64,000 bases of DNA. Origin: Azoarcus sp. DD4 (GTDB taxonomy: Bacteria > Pseudomonadota > Gammaproteobacteria > Burkholderiales > Rhodocyclaceae). Shown one piece after another: positions 35,001-42,088 of the stretch (the first letter of the stretch is position 1; every line of letters starts with the position of its first letter). Below the pieces are notes generated by a model. The model was not told the DNA's origin. It ran no database searches and saw only the letters and a list, made by a program, of their open reading frames with translations. A program made the translations under genes and the position numbers. The stretch covers positions 310,001 through 374,000 of the forward strand of contig NZ_CP022958.1 in NCBI RefSeq assembly GCF_006496635.1, in the 5' to 3' direction.

Positions 35001-35177
35001 TTCGCCAGTGGGCCGGGCTCCGAGATCCAGCGCCCGCTCGCCATCGTCGTCATCGGCGGGCTGATCAGCTCGACGCTGCTCACCCTGCTGCTGCTGCCCA
35101 TCCTGTTCCGGCGTTTCGGCGTGGATCGCGCGCCCGCGCCTGTCGCTCAGCCCGCTACCGAGGCCAAGGCATCATGA
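32070..35177 (+). CDS. Heavy-metal efflux RND pump (CzcA/CusA family)
   Basis: Inner-membrane exporter of 1035 aa, starting at GTG. The start MLARIVEFSLTQRLLVLVLT, the PIDAFPDVSTTQV segment and VEARITVPIEQELLGIP are classic for the heavy-metal (HME) subgroup. The helix-4 motif reads IAIGMLVDAAVVVVEN: a single Asp and VDAA rather than the DFG...VDGA of zinc/cobalt pumps. This leans away from CzcA-type specificity; the metal cannot be named from sequence alone. It overlaps the DUF3240 gene by ATGA. Confidence 0.92.
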   Translation: MLARIVEFSLTQRLLVLVLTALLVGAGAVALRSLPIDAFPDVSTTQVKIIVKAPGMTPEEVEARITVPIEQELLGIPAQRMLRAVSKYGITDITVDFDDGTDIYWARQQVGERLDAAMAELPAQASGGLAPITTPLGEMFMFTIEGPLSLEEKRTLLDRVIRPQLRTIRGVADVNSLGGHVRAYEVVPNPQLLAARGIGLDELRGAIERNNSNDGAGRLTDGEETLIVRAEGAVAKVADLAAVVVADRDGVPVRLGEVAEVRIGSLTRYGAVTRDGAGEAVQGLVLGLRGANAQAVIEGVKARLAELAQSLPPGVSIEPFYDRSALVDRAVGTVSKALLEAIVLVVVLLLAFLGNLRAALVVALTLPLAALGTFILMRYTGLSANLMSLGGLAIAIGMLVDAAVVVVENVETQLAEGGPQARLPLLHLVYRAVREVAVPVASGVAIIIIVFVPLLTLQGLEGKLFVPVALSIVYALASSLVLALTVIPVLASLLLKRGETHEPWLVRKLNAIYAPALRWALDHTRSVIVAALASLVLAAVGYAFVGKTFMPTMDEGDLIMQLEKLPSISLAQTIEIDSRVQRAILERVPEVRSVVARSGSDELGLDPMGLNQTDSFLVLKPVAEWRRPDKDWLTDELRKVVADFPGIDVTFTQPIDMRVSEMLTGVRGDIAIKVFGSDLSELGRVAGEIEGLLAGMAGAEDVFTAKNEGVQYLRVAIDHLAAGRLGLSVDEVQSALRSLVEGQTAGAVIEAGRRVPILIRADAGVRASASGFADIRLALPDGGAVPLSAVARLERVAGPVKVDRENGSRYVTIQSNVRGRDLVSFVEEAQAKVAAGVQLPAGYRIEWSGQFENQQRAAARLAVVVPVALLLIFLLLFSTFGSVRQAVLVLANVPFALVGGVFALLLAGEYLSVPASVGFIALLGIAVLNGVVMVTYFNQLIAQGMPLARVVVEGARRRLRPVLMTASIAAFGLVPLLFASGPGSEIQRPLAIVVIGGLISSTLLTLLLLPILFRRFGVDRAPAPVAQPATEAKAS

Positions 35178-35488
35178 CCGCCAAACCCGATTCCCTGCTC
35201 ACCCTGATCGCGCCGGCCGCGCTCGAGGACAATCTGGTCGACCTGCTGCTGGCGCTGCCGGCGATGGCCGGCGGCTTCACCACCCACCGCGCCGACGGTC
35301 ACGGCCGCGAGATTGCCCTGGTGGGTGCCAACGAGAACGTGCGCGGCCGTGGTGACCGCGTCTGCATCCGGCTGGCGCTGCAGGCCGACGCCGTGCAGCC
35401 GCTGCTCGCGGAACTGCGCGCCGCGCTGCCCGATGCCAACGTCTTCTACTGGCTCACGCCGCTGATCGATTGCGGGAGGCTGTCATGA
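35174..35488 (+). CDS. DUF3240-family small protein in the RND operon
   Basis: Soluble protein of 104 aa, no signal peptide. The sequence SLLTLIAPAALEDNLVDLLL then GGFTTHRADGHGRE resembles the PII-like fold predicted for DUF3240, a family found within heavy-metal RND operons. It overlaps the pump gene and the channel gene (ATGA at both ends), so it is made together with them. A cytoplasmic regulatory or metal-sensing subunit is a reasonable guess, not shown. Confidence 0.75.
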   Translation: MTAKPDSLLTLIAPAALEDNLVDLLLALPAMAGGFTTHRADGHGREIALVGANENVRGRGDRVCIRLALQADAVQPLLAELRAALPDANVFYWLTPLIDCGRLS

Positions 35489-36780
35489 AGACGGCCGGCG
35501 TCCTGCAATACTCCGTAATGCTGCGCGCTGCACTCGTTCCGCTGGCCGTGCTGCTGGCGGCGCTGCCGGCGCGAGCGCAGGACTATCCGCCCGAGCTGCC
35601 GCCCTTGGCCCTGCTGCAGGCGGCCATCGACGGCGCGCCCGAGGTCCGCGCCGCGCAGGCCTTGCGCGAGGGCGGCGAGGCCGAGCGGCGCCAGCTGGTG
35701 GCCGGTCCGCACGAATGGACGGTCAATGCCGACTATGGCCGCCGGCGTGCGCGCGATGCCGGCGCCACCGAGCGGACGGCGGAATGGGAAGTGGCCATAC
35801 AGCGGCCGCTGCGCCTGCCCGGCAAGGCCGACCTCGATCGACGGCTGGGCGATCTGCGGGACGCCGCCGCCGAGTTGAGCCTGGCCGATGCGCGCCACGA
35901 GACCGCGCGCGCCGTGCTGGCGGCCTGGTACGACTGGCTGCGGGAACAGACGGCGGCAGGCGTGCTGCAGGCCCAGGCCGGGAGCGCCGCGCGCGAGGCG
36001 GCCGCGGTAAGCCGCCGCAGCGAACTCGGCGACGCCTCGCGCCTGGATGCCATGCAGGCGGCGGCTGCCGCCGCGCAGGCCAGCGCCGCCGCGCGGCTCG
36101 CCGAGGGCCGCGCCGCTGCCACGGCGGCCAGCCTGCGTCAGCGCTATCCCGAACTCGTGCTGCCGGATCGGCCGTTGCTGGCCGATCCGCCGACGCCCGG
36201 TGCCGAACTGGAAGGCCTGGTGGCCACCGCCCTTGCGCACGACCACGGGTTGTTGCTTGCCCGCAGCGTCGCCGATCGCGCCCACGTCGACAGCCTGCGG
36301 GCGGCCGCCGAACGCAGGCCGGATCCCACCTTCGGCGTGCGCTACGGCCGCGAGCGCGACAGCGCCGAGCATGTGGTCGGCGCCTACGTGTCGATTCCGC
36401 TCGGAGGCGAATACCGCAGTGCCGCCGCCGACGTCGCCCGGGCCGGCGCCGCGGCCTCCGCCGAGCAGGCCCGCGCCGCGGAACGGCGGCTGGCGGCGGA
36501 GCTGCGCGCGCGCCACGAAATGGTGATCGCCAGTCACGCGCACTGGCGGCTGGCCGAGGACAGCGCCACCCGGCTGGCCGAAGCGGCGGATCGCCTTGCA
36601 CTCGCCCAGCGCCTGGGCGAAGCGCCGCTGGCGGAGGTGCTGTTCGCCCGCCGTCAGGCGCTGGATGCAGCATTGCAGGCCAGCGCCGCACGCATCGACG
36701 CGCTGGCCGAGCAGGCCAATCTGCGCCTGGCCGCGCATCGCCTGTGGGAAGGCGATGGTGATGGCGACCACGGCGAATGA
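35485..36780 (+). CDS. TolC-family outer-membrane channel of the metal RND operon
   Basis: Outer-membrane factor of 431 aa. The signal peptide (MLRAALVPLAVLLAALPARA) lies about 11 codons into the frame; the assigned ATG at 35485 follows GGGAGG, though an internal Met at 35518 could be the true start. The mature protein has long Ala/Arg-rich helices in two repeats, typical of CusC/CzcC-like channels (AEWEVAIQRPLRLPGKADLD and VGAYVSIPLGGEYRSAAADV). No lipobox. It closes the operon and is convergent with the Tla3 gene 10 bp away. Confidence 0.87.
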   Translation: MKTAGVLQYSVMLRAALVPLAVLLAALPARAQDYPPELPPLALLQAAIDGAPEVRAAQALREGGEAERRQLVAGPHEWTVNADYGRRRARDAGATERTAEWEVAIQRPLRLPGKADLDRRLGDLRDAAAELSLADARHETARAVLAAWYDWLREQTAAGVLQAQAGSAAREAAAVSRRSELGDASRLDAMQAAAAAAQASAAARLAEGRAAATAASLRQRYPELVLPDRPLLADPPTPGAELEGLVATALAHDHGLLLARSVADRAHVDSLRAAAERRPDPTFGVRYGRERDSAEHVVGAYVSIPLGGEYRSAAADVARAGAAASAEQARAAERRLAAELRARHEMVIASHAHWRLAEDSATRLAEAADRLALAQRLGEAPLAEVLFARRQALDAALQASAARIDALAEQANLRLAAHRLWEGDGDGDHGE

Positions 36781-36790
36781 GGGGCGACGT

Positions 36791-38413
36791 CTAGAAGCGT
36801 GGCGCGTAGGGATTGACGAAGGGGTCGGGCCGGCGCCGATTGGCGGCCTTCTGCGCGTCGTCGGGCGGGCGGACCATGATGATGCTGGCGCGGGCATCCT
36901 CGCGCAGGTTGACGGTGGCGCTGGCGCCGCCCTGGTGGTAGCTGCGCATCAGCGCGAGGGCGAGCTGGACGAAGGGCGAACTGACGCCGGTGTTGCCGAG
37001 GCGGCGGGTGAGGTCGTAGCTGTTGGCGGGGTCGTCGATGGCGAGCGGGTGTGGCGTGGCCTCGGCGCCCATCGCCAGCGCCAGCGGAATGATCCGGCGG
37101 CCTTCGCCGGCGGTGTCGTAGAAGAGGCGGGTGGGGGCGTTGCCATCCGGCAGGGTCGCCAGCGCCTGCTTCCAGCCCTCGGCCATGGCGGTGGCGCGGT
37201 GGCGGTCACCCTGCGGACCGGACGGCGCATCGAGCGGAACCTCGACCGGGCGGTGCAGGTAGCCGAGCAGCGGGGCGTTGTCGTATTCCTCCATCTGCCA
37301 CTTGGTCCAGCGCACCGGCACCCAGGGGTTGGGCTTGAAACCGCTGGTGCGTTTCCAGAACGGGGCGAGGGTGCCCTGGGCGCCGTCGGGGTCGATCCGG
37401 GCGATGAGTTTTTGCTGGCGTTGGTGCCAGAACTGCCAGGGCATTGTGTCTTGGTTGTCGGGCAGCGTGGCATAGTCGGTGTCGGCATCCCAGTAGTCGT
37501 TCCAAAGCCGGATGACGTCGTATTCCGTATCCTCCAGGTTGATGTCGTAGGGCACTTCTACGGTAAAGGGCCGAATGTCGCGATCGACGCGGTCGGAGCG
37601 GGTGACCAGAACGGCGACGATGGAGTCGAATACTGCGGGGACGAAGCGCTCGTCGCGGTCTCGTCCAGGGCGGAGATCTCCACTATCCGCACTAAGCAAG
37701 AGCGCGGCGGGAAGCTGGGGGTGTTGCTCGAAAAAATCGAAAAGCTGGCTGACAAGTTGATCGGCACCTTCACCCTGTCGCTGGTCAACTACGGTGAACA
37801 AGTGGATCGCCATGCCGCCATTCTGTCGGCCACGACCAATTCGCCAGGCCGGCTGCATATGATTGACCGGGCCGGCGACGATAACGGGGATCGGCCAGCG
37901 CTCAACCCAACCGTCCAATGCCGACTCGAAGGCGTCGGCTTCGCGTTTGTCGTAGTCCTGGCCACGGTTCATCGAAGACCATTCGTAGTCCTTGGAGGCT
38001 TGCGACAAAGCGCTGTTGTATGGGTCGTTGCGTCTATCGATGGTTTCCCAGATGCGATGCTGACGATGGCGATCAAGGGTCAGACCCACGCCGCGAACCT
38101 CAAGCGAAAATCGGCGATCTTCGCGCAGCTTTGATGGGCTGCCTGCTTCCTGCGACGCTGCAATTTGAGCGGGAGCGTGCTCAGCTGCAATGACCTTGGA
38201 ACCCGTTGCGAACCAAAGGCCTGTGAACAATGAGCTTGCGAGGAGGAGCGGCGGCATTGCCAGCGTAACGACTCGCGATAGCGTGCTCTTGGTTCCTATG
38301 GAGATAGATGGAATGTAGGAAAGGGCTAATAGCCACAACGTGAAGGAGCCCAGCGTCAGCAGGAACAGCATCATCAGGTTGGGACGCTTGCGTTGGATTC
38401 GTGTCGGGTTCAT
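36791..38413 (-). CDS. tla3: Type VI lipase adaptor Tla3-like protein (DUF2875), copy 1
   Basis: Adaptor-type protein of 540 aa. Two N-terminal hydrophobic helices (about residues 14-34 and 48-69) are followed by the DUF2875 body: LEVRGVGLTLDRHRQHRIWE, DGWVERWPIPVIVAGP, VRWTKWQMEEYDNAPLLGYL and a C-terminal RRRPDPFVNPYAP. In Pseudomonas, Tla3 recruits the Tle3 phospholipase to VgrG for type VI delivery. The start overlaps the stop of the Tle3 gene (ATGA). The last 180 residues are nearly identical to copy 2 while the N-terminal half is clearly diverged. Confidence 0.85.
   Translation of the reverse strand: MNPTRIQRKRPNLMMLFLLTLGSFTLWLLALSYIPSISIGTKSTLSRVVTLAMPPLLLASSLFTGLWFATGSKVIAAEHAPAQIAASQEAGSPSKLREDRRFSLEVRGVGLTLDRHRQHRIWETIDRRNDPYNSALSQASKDYEWSSMNRGQDYDKREADAFESALDGWVERWPIPVIVAGPVNHMQPAWRIGRGRQNGGMAIHLFTVVDQRQGEGADQLVSQLFDFFEQHPQLPAALLLSADSGDLRPGRDRDERFVPAVFDSIVAVLVTRSDRVDRDIRPFTVEVPYDINLEDTEYDVIRLWNDYWDADTDYATLPDNQDTMPWQFWHQRQQKLIARIDPDGAQGTLAPFWKRTSGFKPNPWVPVRWTKWQMEEYDNAPLLGYLHRPVEVPLDAPSGPQGDRHRATAMAEGWKQALATLPDGNAPTRLFYDTAGEGRRIIPLALAMGAEATPHPLAIDDPANSYDLTRRLGNTGVSSPFVQLALALMRSYHQGGASATVNLREDARASIIMVRPPDDAQKAANRRRPDPFVNPYAPRF
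36799..37343. repeat. 545-bp segment shared with 40495-41039 (tla3 3' ends)
   Basis: The 3' parts of the two tla3 genes align without gaps at a constant offset of 3696 bp. The outer 257 bp (36801-37057) show 4 mismatches to the other copy and the inner 117 bp (37227-37343) show 1, with a more variable patch of about 170 bp between. Sequence beyond the block is clearly diverged, pointing to recent gene conversion rather than a uniform duplication. Confidence 0.85.
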
Positions 38414-40455
38414 GGCGAATAGGACAACCGATGGGAGTTTGCGCGTTCGGCGAGGGTTTCACTGACGATCGGGTGGGGTGGCGTCTGCTCTGCCAGGTCG
38501 ATAGGCAATTCCCCGCTTTTGTAGTAGTGCCAGGTAGCGGCCAGCAGCGTCTGGACAGGATTTTTCAAGTCGGCGTACCGCGACATGCTGGTCACGGTCT
38601 TTGGAATATCCGTTCGCCAATCCGCCATCGCAATTAACAACTTCCGCCACGCCGGATCATCGAGCGACCTGCCCTGCCCCAGCGCCACATCCATTGCCGT
38701 CACCCAGCGGTGGTGCTCCTGGTTGCTGACGATGGCGGAGTGGTAGGAGTTGGGAATTCCGACCTTATCGTCGTCCTGCAAGCGCTGGCGTGCTTCATCC
38801 GGCGTTTCGTCGCGCGTTACGTAAACCATGCCGTTCGTCCGCCGCTCGACCTTGTGCACCCTGGTCCGGCCGCCGTCGGTCTTGCCGCTATTGAATTCCG
38901 CTTCGATTTCCTGGGGTGTAGGCAGCAGCTCGCGATTGACCAGATCGGGCCGTTCGTAGTCAGGGGTTCTGAGCTTGAACTTGCCGTTGGTGATCGAGAT
39001 GGCTGCTTCGATCGGGTCGAACCCGATGCGACCGACATAGCGCGGATCCTGCTGCAAGCCGGTGCCGAGCTCGCCGGTATGGAGGTTGGGTTTATGCGGA
39101 GGGTTGAGCGCTTCGCCGGTAATGGAACGGCGTTCGCCGATTTCGGGCTCCATCCGGCTCCAGTTGGTCGATGCATCGGCGTCGTAGGCGGGTTCGCCTT
39201 TCAGTCGCATGACGTAGTCGTGAGGTGGTGTGTTGCCGACCATCGACGCTGCCCCGTCGCGTTCGCGCCAGCTCCAGACACGCTGAAAAAAGCGTGGTCC
39301 CAGGCGTTCGAGGATGGGGTGTTCCCGCACGTGACCGAGCGCGTCGGCGTACTTCATGGTGTCCGGAACCCCCAGGGCGCCGATCCCGCCGACATTGAAG
39401 AGGCCCACCGTAAGGTCGTGCGGGCAGAAGTAGAGATACACCTTGCCACGGTTGTCGCGCTCCGCGAACACCGCAAGCGGCCCGTCTGAATTGTCGGGTT
39501 CGAGCGGGCGGCAGCCCTGGTCGGGGCGCCAGCTCGGGCCCGCGTGGCCGCGGTTGGAGCAACCGTAGTCGTTCCATTCCGCCAGCACGGGCGAGGGGTG
39601 CGGCTCCGCGCAGACTTTCTGCACCAGGTTGACGAGCGTTTCCACGCGCGCCCGTGTGGTTTGCTGTTCCGAGCCGCTTTGGGTGAATTGATCTACGAGC
39701 GGTTCGTGCAGGCCGTAGGGAGGATGCTGCAGGATCAGGCAGTCGGCCGGACGGGTGAGCCAAGCCTGGGCGGCGAGTGAGATCAGGCAACCCTGGCTGT
39801 GGCCGATGAGGGTTACTGTTTCGTCGGGATCGACCTGCCGGATGGTTTCGACCAGGGCGACCAGTCGCTGAATGGCGAGCGCCATGTAGCGCCGCTCCGG
39901 CGCCTGCAGCAGCGGGTGGGCGATGTCGGCGCTACGGTCCGCTATCCAGGTAAACAAGTTGGCGTTGAAGCAGCCCTTGAACATGTCGGGGATGTTGCTG
40001 GTGGCATTGACGAACATGCCGCCGCCTTTGGCGAAGTCGCGATCCAGCCGGTTGCCGTGACGATCGACGACTTCGCCATTGATCAGCTTCTTGCCGATTT
40101 CCTTCTTGCTCGCCCGATACCCCCAATAGAAGGGAATGACCGGGCTGCGCGTCCGTTCGTTGTTGCGCAGCCGGAAGTACACCTTGTCCGGGTCCGGCAC
40201 GACCTGCTCGCCCGGAACAGGCAGGGTGTAATCGTTGGGAAAGAGGTCGTCCCGCGCCAGACGTTCGTTGAGGCCGACGCACAGCCCGTTATCCAGTGCG
40301 TCGTAGTTGGCGCCAAGGTCATTGACGCCATGAACAATGATGATCACGCCCGGCATGGCACGCTCGACCTCCACGGGGTGGTCGCGCCAGCGATTGGGCA
40401 AGGTCGTTGCGCTGCCGCGGCCGATCTCGCGCGGCGACGTGGTGGTGGCGGTCAT
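38410..40455 (-). CDS. tle3: Type VI phospholipase effector Tle3-like, copy 1
   Basis: Large alpha/beta-hydrolase toxin of 681 aa. The lipase core is visible: IIIVHGVNDLG (oxyanion region, about residue 40), the nucleophile elbow LIGHSQGCLIS (Ser220), an Asp/His-containing FCPHDLTVGLFNVGG and DUF3274-type C-terminal sequence ending with SNQEHHRWVTAMDVALGQG. No signal peptide, as expected for a type VI cargo. It is directly followed by its Tla3 adaptor gene. No Tli3-like immunity gene or VgrG is seen on either side. Confidence 0.85.
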   Translation of the reverse strand: MTATTTSPREIGRGSATTLPNRWRDHPVEVERAMPGVIIIVHGVNDLGANYDALDNGLCVGLNERLARDDLFPNDYTLPVPGEQVVPDPDKVYFRLRNNERTRSPVIPFYWGYRASKKEIGKKLINGEVVDRHGNRLDRDFAKGGGMFVNATSNIPDMFKGCFNANLFTWIADRSADIAHPLLQAPERRYMALAIQRLVALVETIRQVDPDETVTLIGHSQGCLISLAAQAWLTRPADCLILQHPPYGLHEPLVDQFTQSGSEQQTTRARVETLVNLVQKVCAEPHPSPVLAEWNDYGCSNRGHAGPSWRPDQGCRPLEPDNSDGPLAVFAERDNRGKVYLYFCPHDLTVGLFNVGGIGALGVPDTMKYADALGHVREHPILERLGPRFFQRVWSWRERDGAASMVGNTPPHDYVMRLKGEPAYDADASTNWSRMEPEIGERRSITGEALNPPHKPNLHTGELGTGLQQDPRYVGRIGFDPIEAAISITNGKFKLRTPDYERPDLVNRELLPTPQEIEAEFNSGKTDGGRTRVHKVERRTNGMVYVTRDETPDEARQRLQDDDKVGIPNSYHSAIVSNQEHHRWVTAMDVALGQGRSLDDPAWRKLLIAMADWRTDIPKTVTSMSRYADLKNPVQTLLAATWHYYKSGELPIDLAEQTPPHPIVSETLAERANSHRLSYSP

Positions 40456-40486
40456 GGAACGATCCGGGGGCCTGGTCGGGCGTTAG

Positions 40487-42088
40487 TCAGTCGAGTGGCG
40501 CGTACGGATTGACGAAGGGGTCGGGCCGGCGCCGATTGGCGGCCTTCTGCGCGTCGTCGGGCGGGCGGACCATGATGATGCTGGCGCGGGCGTCCTCGCG
40601 CAGGTTGACGGTGGCGCTGGCACCGCCGTGGTGGTAGCTGCGCATCAGCGCGAGGGCGAGCTGGACGAAGGGCGAACTGACGCCGGTGTTGCCGAGGCGG
40701 CGGGTGAGGTCGTAGCTGTTGGCGGGGTCGTCGATGGCGAGCGGGTGTGGCGTGCCCTCGGTGCTCATGGCGCGCGAGAGCGGAATCAGGCGGCGGCCTT
40801 CACCGGCGGTGTCGTAGAAGAGGCGGGTGGGTGCGGTGCCTTCGGGCAGGGTGTCGAGCGCCTGCTGCCAGCCTTCGGCCATGGCGGCGGCGCGGGCCTT
40901 GTCGCCCTTGGGGCCGGCCGGTGCATCGAGCGGAACCTCGACCGGGCGGTGCAGGTAGCCGAGCAGCGGGGCCTTGTCGTATTCCTCCATCTGCCACTTG
41001 GTCCAGCGCACCGGCACCCAGGGGTTGGGCTTGAAACCGTACTTGCGCATCCAGAACGGTGTCAGCTGATACTGGCCGCCGTTGGGATCGACACGGTCGA
41101 TCAGCTTTTGCTGACGTTCCTGCCAGAACTGCGTCGACATGAAGCCCAGATCGGTGTGCCGCGGTCCGGCCGGGTCCTCGTCGGCATCCCAGTACGCATT
41201 CCAGAGCTGGATGACGTCGTATTCCTTGTCGAGGTAGGTGAGATCGTAGGGAACGTCGGTAAGGTAAGGGCGGATGTCGCGATCGACGCGGTCGGTGCGT
41301 GCGACGAGGATGGCGGCGGCGGCGTCGTGAATGTCAGGGACAAAATGCTCGTCGGGTGCGTCGGTCAGCTTGAGTGCTTCGCTGTCGATTCCGAACAAGA
41401 CGACTGCGGGCAGCTGCGGGTCGGCGTCGAAGAGATCGAAGAGCTGGATGATGAGCTGGTCCGCGCCTTCGCCAACGTGGGAATCCAGCGTCGTGGCAAG
41501 GTGGATGGGAAGGCTGGCGTGCTGGTGAGCACCCCGGACGCGCGAAGAGCCGGACGTACGACTCTCAGGGCTTGCCACAAGTACGGGAATCGGCCAGCGC
41601 TCGACCCAGCCCTCCAGCACAGACTTGGCGGCGTACGCTTCGCGACTGTCGAGGTCCCGATGTCTTTCGAGACCGGACCATTCATAGTCCGCCGGGTCGT
41701 CTGACAACACGCGCTGGAACGGAGAGTCGGCCGCATCGATGGCTTGCCAGATTCCCGATTGCCGGAGGCGGTCGACCGCCAGCCCCACGCCCCGTACTTC
41801 CAGTGCGAAGCGTCGTTGCTGAGCTTCGTCGGGGGCAGGAGGGAGGGGTGCCTGGGCGGGAGTGGTTTGTCCGGCTGCGCGCCCCGCGGCCCACCCTTTG
41901 TAGCTCGCGATCAACTGGTTCAATGTAATAAGCATGGTGATGGCGAGGACGATGGCGGTCAGGGTGCGGGCACCGTTGGACATCGGGGCTCTGGGTGGCG
42001 GGGTGGCGGATTGTTGGGTGGCATTCCCGTCGTGTGGCGTGCCTTGATCTGTTGCATCGGGTGATGCGGCTTCATTCGTGGTGGTCAT
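40487..42088 (-). CDS. tla3: Type VI lipase adaptor Tla3-like protein (DUF2875), copy 2
   Basis: Second adaptor, 533 aa from the ATG at 42088; a GTG at 42112 would add 8 residues. One clear N-terminal helix is visible (TLTAIVLAITMLITLNQLIA) after a Pro/Thr-rich cytoplasmic start. DUF2875 motifs match copy 1 (LEVRGVGLAVDRLRQSGIWQ, VRWTKWQMEEYDKAPLLGYL). The 3' third of the gene is close to identical at DNA level to copy 1, whereas the region before it is only about half identical as protein. The gene overlaps the end of the second Tle3 gene by 17 bp. Confidence 0.84.
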   Translation of the reverse strand: MTTTNEAASPDATDQGTPHDGNATQQSATPPPRAPMSNGARTLTAIVLAITMLITLNQLIASYKGWAAGRAAGQTTPAQAPLPPAPDEAQQRRFALEVRGVGLAVDRLRQSGIWQAIDAADSPFQRVLSDDPADYEWSGLERHRDLDSREAYAAKSVLEGWVERWPIPVLVASPESRTSGSSRVRGAHQHASLPIHLATTLDSHVGEGADQLIIQLFDLFDADPQLPAVVLFGIDSEALKLTDAPDEHFVPDIHDAAAAILVARTDRVDRDIRPYLTDVPYDLTYLDKEYDVIQLWNAYWDADEDPAGPRHTDLGFMSTQFWQERQQKLIDRVDPNGGQYQLTPFWMRKYGFKPNPWVPVRWTKWQMEEYDKAPLLGYLHRPVEVPLDAPAGPKGDKARAAAMAEGWQQALDTLPEGTAPTRLFYDTAGEGRRLIPLSRAMSTEGTPHPLAIDDPANSYDLTRRLGNTGVSSPFVQLALALMRSYHHGGASATVNLREDARASIIMVRPPDDAQKAANRRRPDPFVNPYAPLD

